From assembly GCF_025397915.1 (NCBI RefSeq), contig NZ_JALIDZ010000007.1, positions 186,001 to 250,000 on the forward strand: a DNA stretch of 64,000 nt, written 5' to 3'. Made by a program: the position numbers and the translations under genes. The notes below the pieces were generated by a model, which was given only the letters and a program-made list of their open reading frames with translations, had not been told where the DNA came from and ran no database searches. The number at the start of each line of letters is the position of its first letter. Position 1 is the first letter of the stretch. Shown here piece after piece: positions 54,348-63,485 of the stretch. The stretch comes from Microbaculum marinisediminis. GTDB taxonomy: Bacteria; Pseudomonadota; Alphaproteobacteria; Rhizobiales; Tepidamorphaceae.

Positions 54348-56676
54348 CGACCGGATCGCCGAACCATCTGCCCGCCGCATCGTCGTCGGCGGTCGGGTGC
54401 AGGGGGTCGGGTTCCGGCCGTTCGTCTACCGCACGGCGACGGCGCTCGGACTGTCCGGCTGGGTCCGCAACGGCGCCGGAAGGGTTCTGATCCACGTCGA
54501 GGGGCCGGCGCGGGCGCTTGCCCGCTTCGAGGCCGCGTTGAACGAGGAGGCCCCGCCCTTCGCCGAACCGCACCTCGAACGCGCGGAGGACACCGCCGCC
54601 GAGGGGGCGGACCGGTTCACGATCGTGGCCAGCGAAACAGGTGACGACGCCGACATCCACGTGCCGCCGGACATGTTCTGCTGCGAGGCGTGCCGCGTGG
54701 AGATCGCCGATCCGCGCGAGCGCCGCCATCGCTATCCCTTCACCAACTGCACCCAGTGCGGGCCGCGCTACACCATCATCGAGGCGCTGCCTTACGACCG
54801 GCCGAACACCGCGATGGCCGGCTTCGTGCTCTGTGTCGCGTGCGGGGGCGAGTACGAGGATCCGCGCGACCGGCGCTTCCATGCCCAGCCGCTCGGCTGC
54901 CCGGACTGCGGGCCGCGCCTGACCTTCCGCCGCGACGGCGACGCCTCCTTTACGGGCGGCGACGCGCTGGCCGCCGCGGTCGCGCATCTGCGCGGCGGCG
55001 GCATCGTGGCGACGAAGGGCATCGGCGGCTATCACCTGATGTGCGATGCCGCCAGCGACGAGGCCGTCAAAGCGCTGCGCGCGCGCAAGCACCGCCCACA
55101 CAAGCCACTGGCCGTCATGGTCCCGAATGTCGGGGCGGACGGGCTAGACGCGGCGCGGGCGCATGTCGCGCTGGACGATGCCGAAGCGCGCGCCTGCGCC
55201 GATCCGCGCCGCCCGATCGTCCTCGCCCGCCGCAGGGCCGGGAGCGGCCTGAGCGCCGCGCTGGCTCCGGGCCTCGCCGAGCTGGGCGTCTTCCTTCCCT
55301 ACAGCCCGCTGCACCACCTGTTGCTGTCGGATTTCGCCGCGCCGCTGGTCGCGACCTCGGGGAACGTCAGTGGCGAGCCGGTCCTCACCGACGATGCCGA
55401 GGCAGAGGCGCGCCTGCGCGGCGTCGCGACGGCGTTCCTGCACCACGACCGGCCGATCGTCCGGCCCGCCGACGATTCCGTCGTGCGCGTGATCACCGGC
55501 AAGCCGCGCCCGGTCCGTCTCGGCCGCGGCCTGGCACCGCTGGAGATCGACCTGCCGCGTGCCTTCGCCGAGCCGACACTGGCCGTCGGCGGGCAGATGA
55601 AGGGCGCCGTCGCGCTCGGCTGGGGCCGCCGTGCCGTCGTGTCGCCGCATATCGGCGAACTGGACAGCCCGCGCAGCCGGCGCGTCTTCGAACAGGTCGT
55701 CGCCGACCTGCAGGCGCTCTACCGGGTCGAGGCCCGCCGCGTCGTCTGCGATGCCCATCCCGGTTACGCCGCCACGCGCTGGGCGCGCGACAGCGGTTTG
55801 CCATTGATGCGCGTGCAGCACCATGCCGCCCATGCCTCGGCGCTCGCCGGGGAGGCGCCGCAGATCGATCGCTGGCTGGTGTTCGCCTGGGACGGCATCG
55901 GCCTTGGCACCGACGGCAGGGATCGGGACGAGCTTTGGGGCGGCGAGGCGTTGCTCGGAGCCCCCGGCTGCTGGCGTCGCGTCGCCAGCATGCGGCCGTT
56001 TCGGCTCACCGGCGGCGACCGGGCCGGGCGCGAGCCCTGGCGTTCGGCCGCCGCCGTGATGTGGGAGGCGGGCCATGCCTTCGCGCCGGCCGTCGACGGT
56101 GCCGGCCTTGCCGCCCAGGCCTGGTGCAAGGGCGTGGGAACCGCGCGGACCTCCTCGGTGGGCCGCCTGTTCGATGCCGCCGCCGCGCTGATCCTGGGCG
56201 TCGACGTCGCCACGTTCGAGGGGCAGGGGCCGATGCTGCTGGAAAGCGCGGCGGATGCGACCGATGCGACCGGCGAGGCGGTGCCGCTGCCGCTCGCCCG
56301 CGATCCGGACGGGCTGTGGCGCAGCGACTGGGCGCCGCTGCTGCCGGTGATCGCCGATGCGACCCTGTCCGCCGGCGCCCGCGCCGCGCTTTTCCACGAG
56401 AGCATGGCGCGCGCGCTCGTCGATCAGGTGACGACGCTGGCGCGGACCGAGGACTTTCGCGCGGTCGGGCTGACGGGCGGCGTTTTCCAGAACCGGCTGC
56501 TGGCCGACCGCGTCTGCGCGCTGCTGGCGGCGGAGGGGATTACAGCCCGGCTGCCCGAGGCAGTGCCGGCCAACGACGGCGGGCTGGCGTTCGGACAGCT
56601 CGTCGAGGCACTGTATCGCGGCGCCCGCGGCGGCGATGGCCGCGACAACGATACCCGAGGCAACGGACAGGCATGA
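54325..56676 (+). CDS. hypF: Carbamoyltransferase HypF
   Basis: A 783-residue protein that turns carbamoyl phosphate into the HypE thiocarboxamide, the source of the cyanide ligands. Domains in order: acylphosphatase (GRVQGVGFRPFVYRT, about 20-110), two zinc fingers (CCEACRVEI..CTQCGPRY; CVACGGEY..CPDCGPRL), a YrdC domain (GGGIVATKGIGGYHLMCDA; KHRPHKPLAVM; VATSGNVSGEPV) and a Kae1-like domain (VQHHAAHASALAGE; FAWDGIGLGTDG; GLTGGVFQNRLL). All parts appear intact. It overlaps hypE at ATGA. Confidence 0.95.
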   Translation: MTAPLPDSDRIAEPSARRIVVGGRVQGVGFRPFVYRTATALGLSGWVRNGAGRVLIHVEGPARALARFEAALNEEAPPFAEPHLERAEDTAAEGADRFTIVASETGDDADIHVPPDMFCCEACRVEIADPRERRHRYPFTNCTQCGPRYTIIEALPYDRPNTAMAGFVLCVACGGEYEDPRDRRFHAQPLGCPDCGPRLTFRRDGDASFTGGDALAAAVAHLRGGGIVATKGIGGYHLMCDAASDEAVKALRARKHRPHKPLAVMVPNVGADGLDAARAHVALDDAEARACADPRRPIVLARRRAGSGLSAALAPGLAELGVFLPYSPLHHLLLSDFAAPLVATSGNVSGEPVLTDDAEAEARLRGVATAFLHHDRPIVRPADDSVVRVITGKPRPVRLGRGLAPLEIDLPRAFAEPTLAVGGQMKGAVALGWGRRAVVSPHIGELDSPRSRRVFEQVVADLQALYRVEARRVVCDAHPGYAATRWARDSGLPLMRVQHHAAHASALAGEAPQIDRWLVFAWDGIGLGTDGRDRDELWGGEALLGAPGCWRRVASMRPFRLTGGDRAGREPWRSAAAVMWEAGHAFAPAVDGAGLAAQAWCKGVGTARTSSVGRLFDAAAALILGVDVATFEGQGPMLLESAADATDATGEAVPLPLARDPDGLWRSDWAPLLPVIADATLSAGARAALFHESMARALVDQVTTLARTEDFRAVGLTGGVFQNRLLADRVCALLAAEGITARLPEAVPANDGGLAFGQLVEALYRGARGGDGRDNDTRGNGQA

Positions 56677-57707
56677 CAGACGCCAGGCACGTGGAGCTCG
56701 CGCACGGCAATGGCGGCCGTTTCATGCGGGAGCTGATCGAGGCGGTTTTCGCCAGGCATCTGGCCAATCCCGGCCTCGACGCGGGGCTAGAAACGGGTCT
56801 CGACATCGGGCTCGACGCCGCCCCGATCGGCCTGGAGGCCGGTTTCGTGCCCTACATCACCACCGATGCCTTCACGGTGCAGCCGCTCGAATTCCCCGGC
56901 GGCGACATCGGTTCGCTCGCCGTCAACGGGACCGTCAACGATCTCGCCGTCGCCGGCGCGACGCCGAAATATCTCACCCTCAACGCGATCATCGAAGAGG
57001 GGCTCGAAGTCGCCTGCCTCGAGCGCATCGTCAGGAGCCTCGCCGCCGCCGCCCGCGACGCCGGCGTTTGCGTGGTCGCCGGCGACACCAAGGTCGTCCC
57101 GCGCGGGCAGGGCGGCGGCCTCTATCTCGCCACCACGGGGGTGGGCCTGCGTGCCGCCGGGTGCCGGCTCGGCCTGGAGCAGGTGCGCGCCGGCGATGCG
57201 CTGCTGGTCAGCGGCCCCGTCGGCGATCATGGCATCGCGGTGATGCTGGCGCGCGAGGACTTCGACCTGAAGGGCAGCGTCGCCTCGGACTGCGCCTCCG
57301 TCGCCCCGTTCACGGCGCCGCTCGCGACGATGCCGGGCGTGCGCTTCATGCGCGATCCGACCCGCGGCGGCCTTGCCACCGTCGCACACGAGATCGCCGC
57401 GGCGACGGCGCTGACCGCCCGGCTCGCCGAGCCGTCCGTGCCGGTACGCGACGCCGTGCGCTCGGTATGCGAGATGCTGGGCTACGATCCCTATTATCTC
57501 GCCTGCGAGGGCCGCGTCGTGGCGGTCGTGTCGCCGCAGGTCGCCGACGATGTCCTCGCGCTGTGGCGCGCCCTGCCGGGCGGCGCGGACGCCGCGATGA
57601 TCGGCCGCATGATCGAGGGGCCGGCGCAGGTGATCCTGGAAACGGAGATCGGCGGGGAGCGCGTGCTGGAGGAACTGGAGGACGATCCGCTGCCGCGGAT
57701 CTGCTGA
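56673..57707 (+). CDS. hypE: Carbamoyl dehydratase HypE
   Basis: A 344-residue PurM-like ATPase that dehydrates the carbamoylated C-terminal cysteine to a thiocyanate. The C-terminus PRIC carries that cysteine. HGNGGRFMRELI, TTDAFTVQPLEFPGGDIGSLAVNGTVNDLA, AGDTKVV and MRDPTRGGLATVAHEI are family motifs. Residues about 34-57 contain a run of short GL[DE]xG-type repeats not typical of HypE. It ends the hypCABDFE operon and converges with the group 3b operon. Confidence 0.95.
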   Translation: MTDARHVELAHGNGGRFMRELIEAVFARHLANPGLDAGLETGLDIGLDAAPIGLEAGFVPYITTDAFTVQPLEFPGGDIGSLAVNGTVNDLAVAGATPKYLTLNAIIEEGLEVACLERIVRSLAAAARDAGVCVVAGDTKVVPRGQGGGLYLATTGVGLRAAGCRLGLEQVRAGDALLVSGPVGDHGIAVMLAREDFDLKGSVASDCASVAPFTAPLATMPGVRFMRDPTRGGLATVAHEIAAATALTARLAEPSVPVRDAVRSVCEMLGYDPYYLACEGRVVAVVSPQVADDVLALWRALPGGADAAMIGRMIEGPAQVILETEIGGERVLEELEDDPLPRIC

Positions 57708-57715
57708 CGCCGTTC

Positions 57716-58186
57716 CTAGCCAGCCGGTTCCGCCGGCGCGGCGAGTTCCGCGCAGATCTCGTCGGCGACGCGGCGCGCGGCCTCCGCCACCGCCGGCGTG
57801 ATCCGGCCGCCGGGCGCGAAGGCCGCCGCCTCGATCGCGTACACGGTCAGGCGGGGCGGCAGCGCGCCGAGCGCGCGGGCAAGCTCGATGGTCGTCGCCA
57901 GGCTGATGCCGTGGGACGACAGGGCGCCGAGGCGTTCCGGCAGCGGCGCCGCATGGGCCTCGAAGCGGTGAACGGCCCCGGCGCGCGTCATCGGCACGCA
58001 GGCGTCGACGAGCCAGACCGCCGGAACGCCGCGCCAGGCCTCCATCAGGCCCTGCGGCTCGGCCGCCGACCGGATCACCCGGACGCCATCGAGGCCGGCA
58101 TCCGCGACAAATCCCGCAGCGATCAATCCGGCCGCGTCGTCGCCGCGATCCGCGTTGCCCACCCCGATGACGAGGCGGTCCGTCAC
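57716..58186 (-). CDS. Hydrogenase maturation protease for the group 3b enzyme
   Basis: A 156-residue M52-family protease. [21 protein letters not shown] at the N-terminus has the conserved G-N-x-x-R-x-D-D-x-x-G pattern, [21 protein letters not shown] follows, and [18 protein letters not shown] supplies the conserved histidine. It likely cleaves the large-subunit tail encoded directly upstream. The GTG start at 58186 overlaps that gene's stop as GTGA. It is separate in sequence from the protease at 51092. Confidence 0.9.
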   Translation of the reverse strand: MTDRLVIGVGNADRGDDAAGLIAAGFVADAGLDGVRVIRSAAEPQGLMEAWRGVPAVWLVDACVPMTRAGAVHRFEAHAAPLPERLGALSSHGISLATTIELARALGALPPRLTVYAIEAAAFAPGGRITPAVAEAARRVADEICAELAAPAEPAG

Positions 58187-59484
58187 GACCCGTCCTCGCC
58201 GCGGTCGATGTCGAGCCTCAGGAAATGCGTCGCGCAGGAAATGCAGGGATCGTAGTTGCGGATCGTCTGCTCGCAGCGCAGCTTCAACGCCTCGTCCGCC
58301 ATCGACAGGTTGGCGGCGAGCACGCCGCGCAGGTCGTCCTCGATGGTCGGCTGGTTCTGCGCCGTCGGCGGCACGATCCGGGCGCTCTGGATGGATCCGT
58401 CGGCGGCGATGTCGTAGCGGTGGAAGAGCAGGCCGCGCGGGGCTTCCGTCGCCCAGGCGCCGCGGCCGTCGCGCGGCGTCACGGGCACGGCGGGTTCGGC
58501 CGGCGGCGCGTAGGCATCGATCAGGCGCAAGGCCTCCTCGAAGGCGAACAGCACCTCGACCGCGCGCACGACGATGCTCCGGAACGGGTTGCGGCAGACC
58601 GGCCCCAGGCCCGCATCCCGCGCCGTCGCGCGCACCGTTTCGGGCAGCCGTTCGAAGTTCAGCGCGTAGCGGGCCAGCGGCCCGGTGAGATAAGGCCCGC
58701 CGCCCCTGATTTGCGCGTGCAGCGCGGTGGAATGGGCGACGTGCACTTCCTCGAAGGTATCCTCGTAGTCGTCCGGCGCGATGTCGATGCCGCCGCTGGA
58801 GGCGATGCGGCCCTCCGCCAGCGGGTATTCGTCCTGGGGCCGCAGCGCGACGAACGTATAGTCGCGCTCGAAGTCGGGACAGTCGAGGGCGGCCGTCCAC
58901 AGCACGGTCTCGCGGGCGGCGTCGCGCGCCCACAGAAGCTCGTCGCGCAGCGCCGCGAGCGCACTTTTGCGCGGGGCGCGATAGAACCCGCCTACGCGCA
59001 CGTTGATCGGATGCACCTCGCGGCCGCCGAGCGTGGCGACGATATCGTTGCCGGCCTTCTTCATGCGCAGGGCCCGCTGCACCGCCGCCCGGTGGTCGCG
59101 CGCCATCTCGACCACGCTGTCGAAGCCGAGGAAGTCTGGCGCGTGCAGCATGTGGATGTGCAGCACGTGGCTCTCGATCCACTCGCCGCAATACAGCAGC
59201 CGGCGCAGGTCGCGCAGCGCCCCGCCGACGCGGACGCCGCAGGCCGCCTCCATCGCGTGGACGGCGCTCATCTGGTAGGCGACCGGGCAGATGCCGCAGA
59301 TCCGCGCGGTGATGTCGGCGGCCTCGCGGAAGTCGCGTCCGCGCAGCAGCGCCTCGAAGAAGCGCGGCGGCTCGTAGATGTTCAGCTCGACATGCTCGAT
59401 CGCCCCGTCGCGCAGGCGCACGTGCAGCGCGCCTTCACCCTCGACGCGGGCGAGCTGCTCAACCTTGATCGTGCGCTGCGTCAT
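58183..59484 (-). CDS. hydA: [NiFe]-hydrogenase group 3b large (alpha) subunit
   Basis: A 433-residue cytoplasmic catalytic subunit. The nickel motifs are [19 protein letters not shown] (about residue 62) and [11 protein letters not shown], the latter followed by a 12-13-residue tail ending RGEDGS for proteolytic removal. [38 protein letters not shown] is typical of the NAD(P)-linked sulfhydrogenase group. It works with the delta, gamma and beta subunits encoded upstream. Its start overlaps the end of the small-subunit gene by 26 bases. Confidence 0.94.
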   Translation of the reverse strand: MTQRTIKVEQLARVEGEGALHVRLRDGAIEHVELNIYEPPRFFEALLRGRDFREAADITARICGICPVAYQMSAVHAMEAACGVRVGGALRDLRRLLYCGEWIESHVLHIHMLHAPDFLGFDSVVEMARDHRAAVQRALRMKKAGNDIVATLGGREVHPINVRVGGFYRAPRKSALAALRDELLWARDAARETVLWTAALDCPDFERDYTFVALRPQDEYPLAEGRIASSGGIDIAPDDYEDTFEEVHVAHSTALHAQIRGGGPYLTGPLARYALNFERLPETVRATARDAGLGPVCRNPFRSIVVRAVEVLFAFEEALRLIDAYAPPAEPAVPVTPRDGRGAWATEAPRGLLFHRYDIAADGSIQSARIVPPTAQNQPTIEDDLRGVLAANLSMADEALKLRCEQTIRNYDPCISCATHFLRLDIDRGEDGS

Positions 59485-60250
59485 GACGCTCGCTCTCCTC
59501 CCGGAACGGCGGGGCGGCCGCGTTGAAGGTGCTCAGGATCCGCTGGATGTCGCGCGGGGCCATGCCGTGGCGGGCGAGCACCGTGCTGATCGCCGGCATC
59601 TCGGGCGTGTCCTGCGGCCCGTAGCAGCCGTAGCAGCCGCGGTCGAAGGCCGGGCAGATGGCGCCGCAGCCGGCCTGCGTCACCGGTCCCAGGCACGGAG
59701 TGCCGTGCGCGACCGTCACGCAGACGGTGCCGCGCATCTTGCATTCGAGGCAGACGCTGTGGCCGGAGACCGCAGGCCGGCGGCCGAAGGCGAAGGCGCT
59801 GACCACCTCCAGAAGCTGGTACTTGTTGACCGGGCAGCCGCGCAGCTCGAAATCGACCGGCACGTGATCGGCGATCGCGGTGGAGGTCGCCAGCGTCTCG
59901 ATGTAGTCGGGCCGGGCGTAGACGGCGGCGATGAAGTCGTCGATGTCGTGGAAGTTGCGCAGCGCCTGGATGCCGCCGGCGGTCGCGCAGGCGCCGATGG
60001 TGACGAGCGCCTTCGACTGGGCGCGCACCTGCCGGATCCGCTCGGCATCATGCGCCGTGGTGATGGACCCCTCGACCAGCGACAGGTCGTAGGGCCCCGC
60101 GACGACGGCGCTGGAGGCTTCGAGGAACTGGGCTATCTCGACGGCGCCGGCAAGGGCCAGCAGCTCGTCCTCCAGGTCGAGCAGCGACAGCTGGCAACCG
60201 TCGCAGGAGGCGAACTTCCAGACCGCCAGCTTGGGCTTGCGCGCCGCCAT
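59459..60250 (-). CDS. hydD: [NiFe]-hydrogenase group 3b small (delta) subunit
   Basis: A 263-residue iron-sulfur subunit with no leader, as expected for a cytoplasmic enzyme. [35 protein letters not shown] and [15 protein letters not shown] hold the proximal cluster; [46 protein letters not shown] holds the others (12 cysteines in this region and before). The start is ATG 60250, with GTG 60256 possible. It adjoins the FAD subunit. Confidence 0.93.
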   Translation of the reverse strand: MAARKPKLAVWKFASCDGCQLSLLDLEDELLALAGAVEIAQFLEASSAVVAGPYDLSLVEGSITTAHDAERIRQVRAQSKALVTIGACATAGGIQALRNFHDIDDFIAAVYARPDYIETLATSTAIADHVPVDFELRGCPVNKYQLLEVVSAFAFGRRPAVSGHSVCLECKMRGTVCVTVAHGTPCLGPVTQAGCGAICPAFDRGCYGCYGPQDTPEMPAISTVLARHGMAPRDIQRILSTFNAAAPPFREESERHDAAHDQG

Positions 60251-60252
60251 CG

Positions 60253-61131
60253 TCACAGCCCCGGCACGGCGAGCAGGCCGGCGACGCGGTCGTGCGGGAA
60301 CACCGGCCCGTCGCGGCAGACGAAGGCGGGACCGAGCTGGCAGTGGCCGCAATGGCCGATCGCGCATTTCATGTTCCGCTCCAGCGACACGTGGATATCG
60401 GCGCCGTGCATGCCGCGCGCCTTCAGCGCCTCGGCCGAAAAGTGCATCATGATCTCGGGGCCGCACAGGAAGGCCGTCGACCGGTCCGGATCGAAGTCGG
60501 CTGCGGCGATCAGCTTGGTGATGACGCCCACGCGCCCGTGCCAGGTGATGTCTGCGTGGTCCACCGTGATCTCGAACGCCAGATCGGGCGTGTTGCGCCA
60601 GCGTTCCAGGTCGTCCCTGAACAGGAGCATCTGCGGGTTGCGGGTGCCGTAGAACAGATAGACCCGGCGGTAGCGCCGCCGCTCGGCCAGGATCCGCAGG
60701 ATGGCCGGCCGCAGCGGCGCCAGCCCGAGACCGCCGGCGAGGATCAGGATGTCGCGTCCCTCCGCCTCCCGCGTCGGCCAGGCGGTGCCGAACGGCCCAC
60801 GCACGCCGACGGTCTGGCCCGGCTGCAGCCCCGAAAAGCCGCGCGTGACGCTGCCGACCGATCGCACCGTGTGGACCAGCCGGCCGGCCTCGGCCGGGTC
60901 GCCGCTGATGCTGATCGGCACCTCGCCCAGGCCGAACAGGTAGAGCATGTTGAACTGGCCGGGCGCGAAGGCCATGGACCGGGCGCCGCCGAGCAGTTCG
61001 AGATCGCGCGGCCCGAGATCGCGCGGTTCGAGATCGAAGGTAAAGGTGTCCTCGGTCTCGTCGCGCCGCGCGCGCACCGCGAACAGGCGCGGGATCATCG
61101 GGTCGGTCGGGGCCTCTGCGCCGGTATGCAT
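60253..61131 (-). CDS. hydG: Group 3b hydrogenase FAD/NAD(P)-binding (gamma) subunit
   Basis: A 292-residue reductase of the ferredoxin-NADP reductase fold that passes electrons to NAD(P). The FAD part has [23 protein letters not shown]; the nucleotide part has [34 protein letters not shown] and [16 protein letters not shown]; the C-terminal [2Fe-2S] motif is [22 protein letters not shown]. An [15 protein letters not shown] near-duplication occurs near residue 35. Its ATG overlaps the stop of the cyclic-nucleotide-domain gene as ATGA. Confidence 0.92.
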   Translation of the reverse strand: MHTGAEAPTDPMIPRLFAVRARRDETEDTFTFDLEPRDLGPRDLELLGGARSMAFAPGQFNMLYLFGLGEVPISISGDPAEAGRLVHTVRSVGSVTRGFSGLQPGQTVGVRGPFGTAWPTREAEGRDILILAGGLGLAPLRPAILRILAERRRYRRVYLFYGTRNPQMLLFRDDLERWRNTPDLAFEITVDHADITWHGRVGVITKLIAAADFDPDRSTAFLCGPEIMMHFSAEALKARGMHGADIHVSLERNMKCAIGHCGHCQLGPAFVCRDGPVFPHDRVAGLLAVPGL

Positions 61132-61592
61132 CACGCCATGCCCGCACCGTAGACGTCGAGGGTCTGGAACCGCGCGTGCGTCAGTCTGTCGACCAGCACC
61201 GGAACGAAGCGTTTCATCAGCTCGTAGCCCAGATGGTGATCGGCCTCGCACTTGTCGCGCAGGCACTTGCCGTTGAGTGCCACGGCGACCGTCGTTTCCA
61301 GGGCGCGCGCGTCGGTGCTGCAGCGATACGGCGGCACGATCCAGGCGGCGTTCAGCACGCCGCCGGGGTGCTCGGTATTGAACATCATGTTGCCCTGCGG
61401 TCCGCGCATTTCCAGCCCGACGCTGCCGCGCCGGATGATGTAGAAGGTGTCGGCCGGGTCGCCCTGGCGATAGAGATACTGGCCGGTCTCGAAACGAACC
61501 TGTTTGCCGCACCCGGCGATCGCGCGCGTCAGCTCGTCCTCCAGCCCATGGAAGAACCGGTGTTCGATCATGACGGATTCGAGAGTGCGCAT
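61131..61592 (-). CDS. Stand-alone cyclic nucleotide-binding-domain protein in the group 3b operon
   Basis: A 153-residue protein consisting of one Crp-type nucleotide-binding beta-roll: [47 protein letters not shown] and [39 protein letters not shown]. There is no helix-turn-helix after it, so it is not a DNA-binding regulator of the Crp type. Proteins like it are common between the beta and gamma genes in group 3b operons; the function is unknown, perhaps allosteric or assembly-related. Coupled at both ends to its neighbours. Confidence 0.88.
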   Translation of the reverse strand: MRTLESVMIEHRFFHGLEDELTRAIAGCGKQVRFETGQYLYRQGDPADTFYIIRRGSVGLEMRGPQGNMMFNTEHPGGVLNAAWIVPPYRCSTDARALETTVAVALNGKCLRDKCEADHHLGYELMKRFVPVLVDRLTHARFQTLDVYGAGMA

Positions 61593-61594
61593 GC

Positions 61595-62701
61595 TCAGGT
61601 TTCCTCCGCGGACGCGCGCATCGCCGCGACCTCCGCCGTGATGTCGATGCCCGCGGGGCACCAGGTGATGCAGCGCCCGCAGCCGACGCAGCCGCTTTCG
61701 CCGAACTGGTCGATCCAGTTGGCGAGCTTGTGCGTCATCCACTGACGATAGCGCGAACGCACGTCCGGGCGCACCGGTCCGCCGGGCAGATGGGAGAAAT
61801 CCATGGTGAAGCAGGAGTCCCAGCGCTGGCGCCGCTCGGCCCTGAGCCCGTCGAGATCGGTGACGTCCTCCTCGGTGTGGCAGAAGCAGGTCGGGCACAC
61901 GAAGGTGCAGTTGGCGCAGGAGAGGCACCGCGCGGCCACGTCATCCCATCGCGGATGCTCGGGATTGTCCTGCAGCAGCGACTTGAGGCCGCCGGTATCC
62001 ATCGTCCGCCCCATCGCGGCGGCGGTGCGCGCCAGAAGCGCGTCGGCGGCGGCGGTGTCCTCGTCCGTCGCTGGCACGAGCGGCAGCCGCGCCGCCAGCG
62101 CCGCGCCGCGCTCGCTGCCCGTCTCCACGAGAAAGTCGTGCCGGTCCCCGTCGACGAGTTCCGTCAGCGCCAGGTCGAAGCCCTCGCGCGCCCGGGGCCC
62201 GGTCTCCATCGATACGCAGAAGCAGGTGCCGCCGGCCGTGGCGCAGTTGACGGCGACGAACAGCGCGTCCTTGCGCCGGGCCGCGTAGTCGGTCTCGGTC
62301 GCGCCTTCGCGCAGGAAGACCTTGTCCTGAACCGCGACCGCGTGAAGCTCGCAGGCGCGCATGCCGACGAAGGCATAGCGGGGTGTTTCGTCCCGGTGCG
62401 CCCGGATCGCGAAGCCGTCGCCCTCGCGCTCGGCCTGCCAGAGCGTGCGTTGGGGCCTGAACAGGAAACGCTTCCACGACTGCACCCCGGCGGTATAGCC
62501 GAACAGCGAGGGATCGTCGCCGCGCGTCAGCCGGTAGTGTCCCGCCTCCTGCGCGTCGGTCCAGCCGGCGGGCAGGTCGTCGACGCCGGATATCTCGTCA
62601 TAGATGACCGCTCCGGCGTCGAGCCGGGGGCCGACGACCGTATAGCCGTCGGTCTGCAGTAACTGCAGAAGCAGCGGGAAGTCGTCGCGCGACAGCTTCA
62701 A
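61595..62701 (-). CDS. hydB: Group 3b hydrogenase iron-sulfur (beta) subunit
   Basis: A 368-residue protein of the sulfhydrogenase beta/anaerobic sulfite reductase A type. Two [4Fe-4S] motifs lie in its C-terminal half: [22 protein letters not shown] (about residue 258) and [17 protein letters not shown] (about 337). [17 protein letters not shown] and [18 protein letters not shown] are typical of the N-terminal part. It conducts electrons between HydA/HydD and the FAD subunit. The start is TTG 62701, preceded only by a weak purine run. First gene of the operon. Confidence 0.92.
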   Translation of the reverse strand: MKLSRDDFPLLLQLLQTDGYTVVGPRLDAGAVIYDEISGVDDLPAGWTDAQEAGHYRLTRGDDPSLFGYTAGVQSWKRFLFRPQRTLWQAEREGDGFAIRAHRDETPRYAFVGMRACELHAVAVQDKVFLREGATETDYAARRKDALFVAVNCATAGGTCFCVSMETGPRAREGFDLALTELVDGDRHDFLVETGSERGAALAARLPLVPATDEDTAAADALLARTAAAMGRTMDTGGLKSLLQDNPEHPRWDDVAARCLSCANCTFVCPTCFCHTEEDVTDLDGLRAERRQRWDSCFTMDFSHLPGGPVRPDVRSRYRQWMTHKLANWIDQFGESGCVGCGRCITWCPAGIDITAEVAAMRASAEET

Positions 62702-62731
62702 CGGTCCGGGCCCCCAATCGACGTCGGGCCC

Positions 62732-62759
62732 ATTTAAAACCGCAACTGCGGCGATTCAA
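62732..62759 (-). promoter_or_regulatory. Candidate promoter of the group 3b operon with a palindrome in its spacer
   Basis: On the minus strand TTGAAT (62754-62759) and TTAAAT (62732-62737) are 16 bases apart and would start transcription about 25 bases before the hydB codon. Between them lies the palindrome CCGCA-AC-TGCGG (62740-62751), ideally placed for a repressor or an activator that bends the spacer. This is read from sequence pattern only. Confidence 0.4.
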
Positions 62760-62833
62760 TGTACGGATCCGGTCCTGCCGCGGGCGGTCTCGCCGCGCGG
62801 GCACGGGCAAGACCGGACCGGAAAACGCGGGGA

Positions 62834-63376
62834 TCAGTCCCGCAGGCGGTCGTCGCCCAGCCTCGCGTAGCGCTTGGCGAAATAGACGAGCGGATCGCCG
62901 GGCGTGTGCGCGGCGTGCGTAACGGTCCCAATCACGATGTCATGGTCGCCGGAGGGCACGATCTCCGCCACGTCGCAAAGGATGTTCGCCACCGCGCCGG
63001 CGATCACCGGAACGCCACGGCTCGTCACGACGTGCTCGACCGTTTCGAACTTGCCTCGGCCCTTGCCGGCGAACCGGTTCGAGATCTCAGCCTGCGACGC
63101 GGACAGGACATTGATGCAGAAAACCTTGTGCTTGCGGATCGCGGCAAGGGTCGCGGACTCGTGACCGAGGCACGCGAGATACTGCATCGGCGAGATCGAG
63201 ACCGGAACGACCGCAGTCATTGTCAGCCCGCAGCCATCCCCGTCCATCCCTGCTGTCGTGACTACGGCGACGCTGGAGGCGAACCGGCTTGAGGCTTCAC
63301 GAAACAGATCGGGATCGGCCGGATGTAGCTCCCCTATCGACGGCTCGGGCTCTCGCTCGATTTGAATAGCGCGCAT
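62834..63376 (-). CDS. Flavin reductase-like domain protein
   Basis: A 180-residue FMN-binding split-barrel protein. RFASSVAVVTTAGMDGDGCGLTMTAVVPVSISP is the FMN-binding start, and FCINVLSASQAEISNRFAG with PVIAGAVANILCDVAEIVPSGDHDIVIGTV completes the fold. Such proteins are the reductase partners of two-component flavin monooxygenases or act alone as NAD(P)H:flavin oxidoreductases. No monooxygenase gene is next to it in the window. It is downstream of the LuxR-family gene in the same direction. Confidence 0.9.
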   Translation of the reverse strand: MRAIQIEREPEPSIGELHPADPDLFREASSRFASSVAVVTTAGMDGDGCGLTMTAVVPVSISPMQYLACLGHESATLAAIRKHKVFCINVLSASQAEISNRFAGKGRGKFETVEHVVTSRGVPVIAGAVANILCDVAEIVPSGDHDIVIGTVTHAAHTPGDPLVYFAKRYARLGDDRLRD

Positions 63377-63485
63377 TACGCCTCCCGCTTGGCATCATCA
63401 CTACTGGCAACCATTCCCGGAGCAGACACCAGGGCGGTCGGTCGAGGCACCTATCGAAAGATAGCTTTTGCGAACGGTGCGTGAC

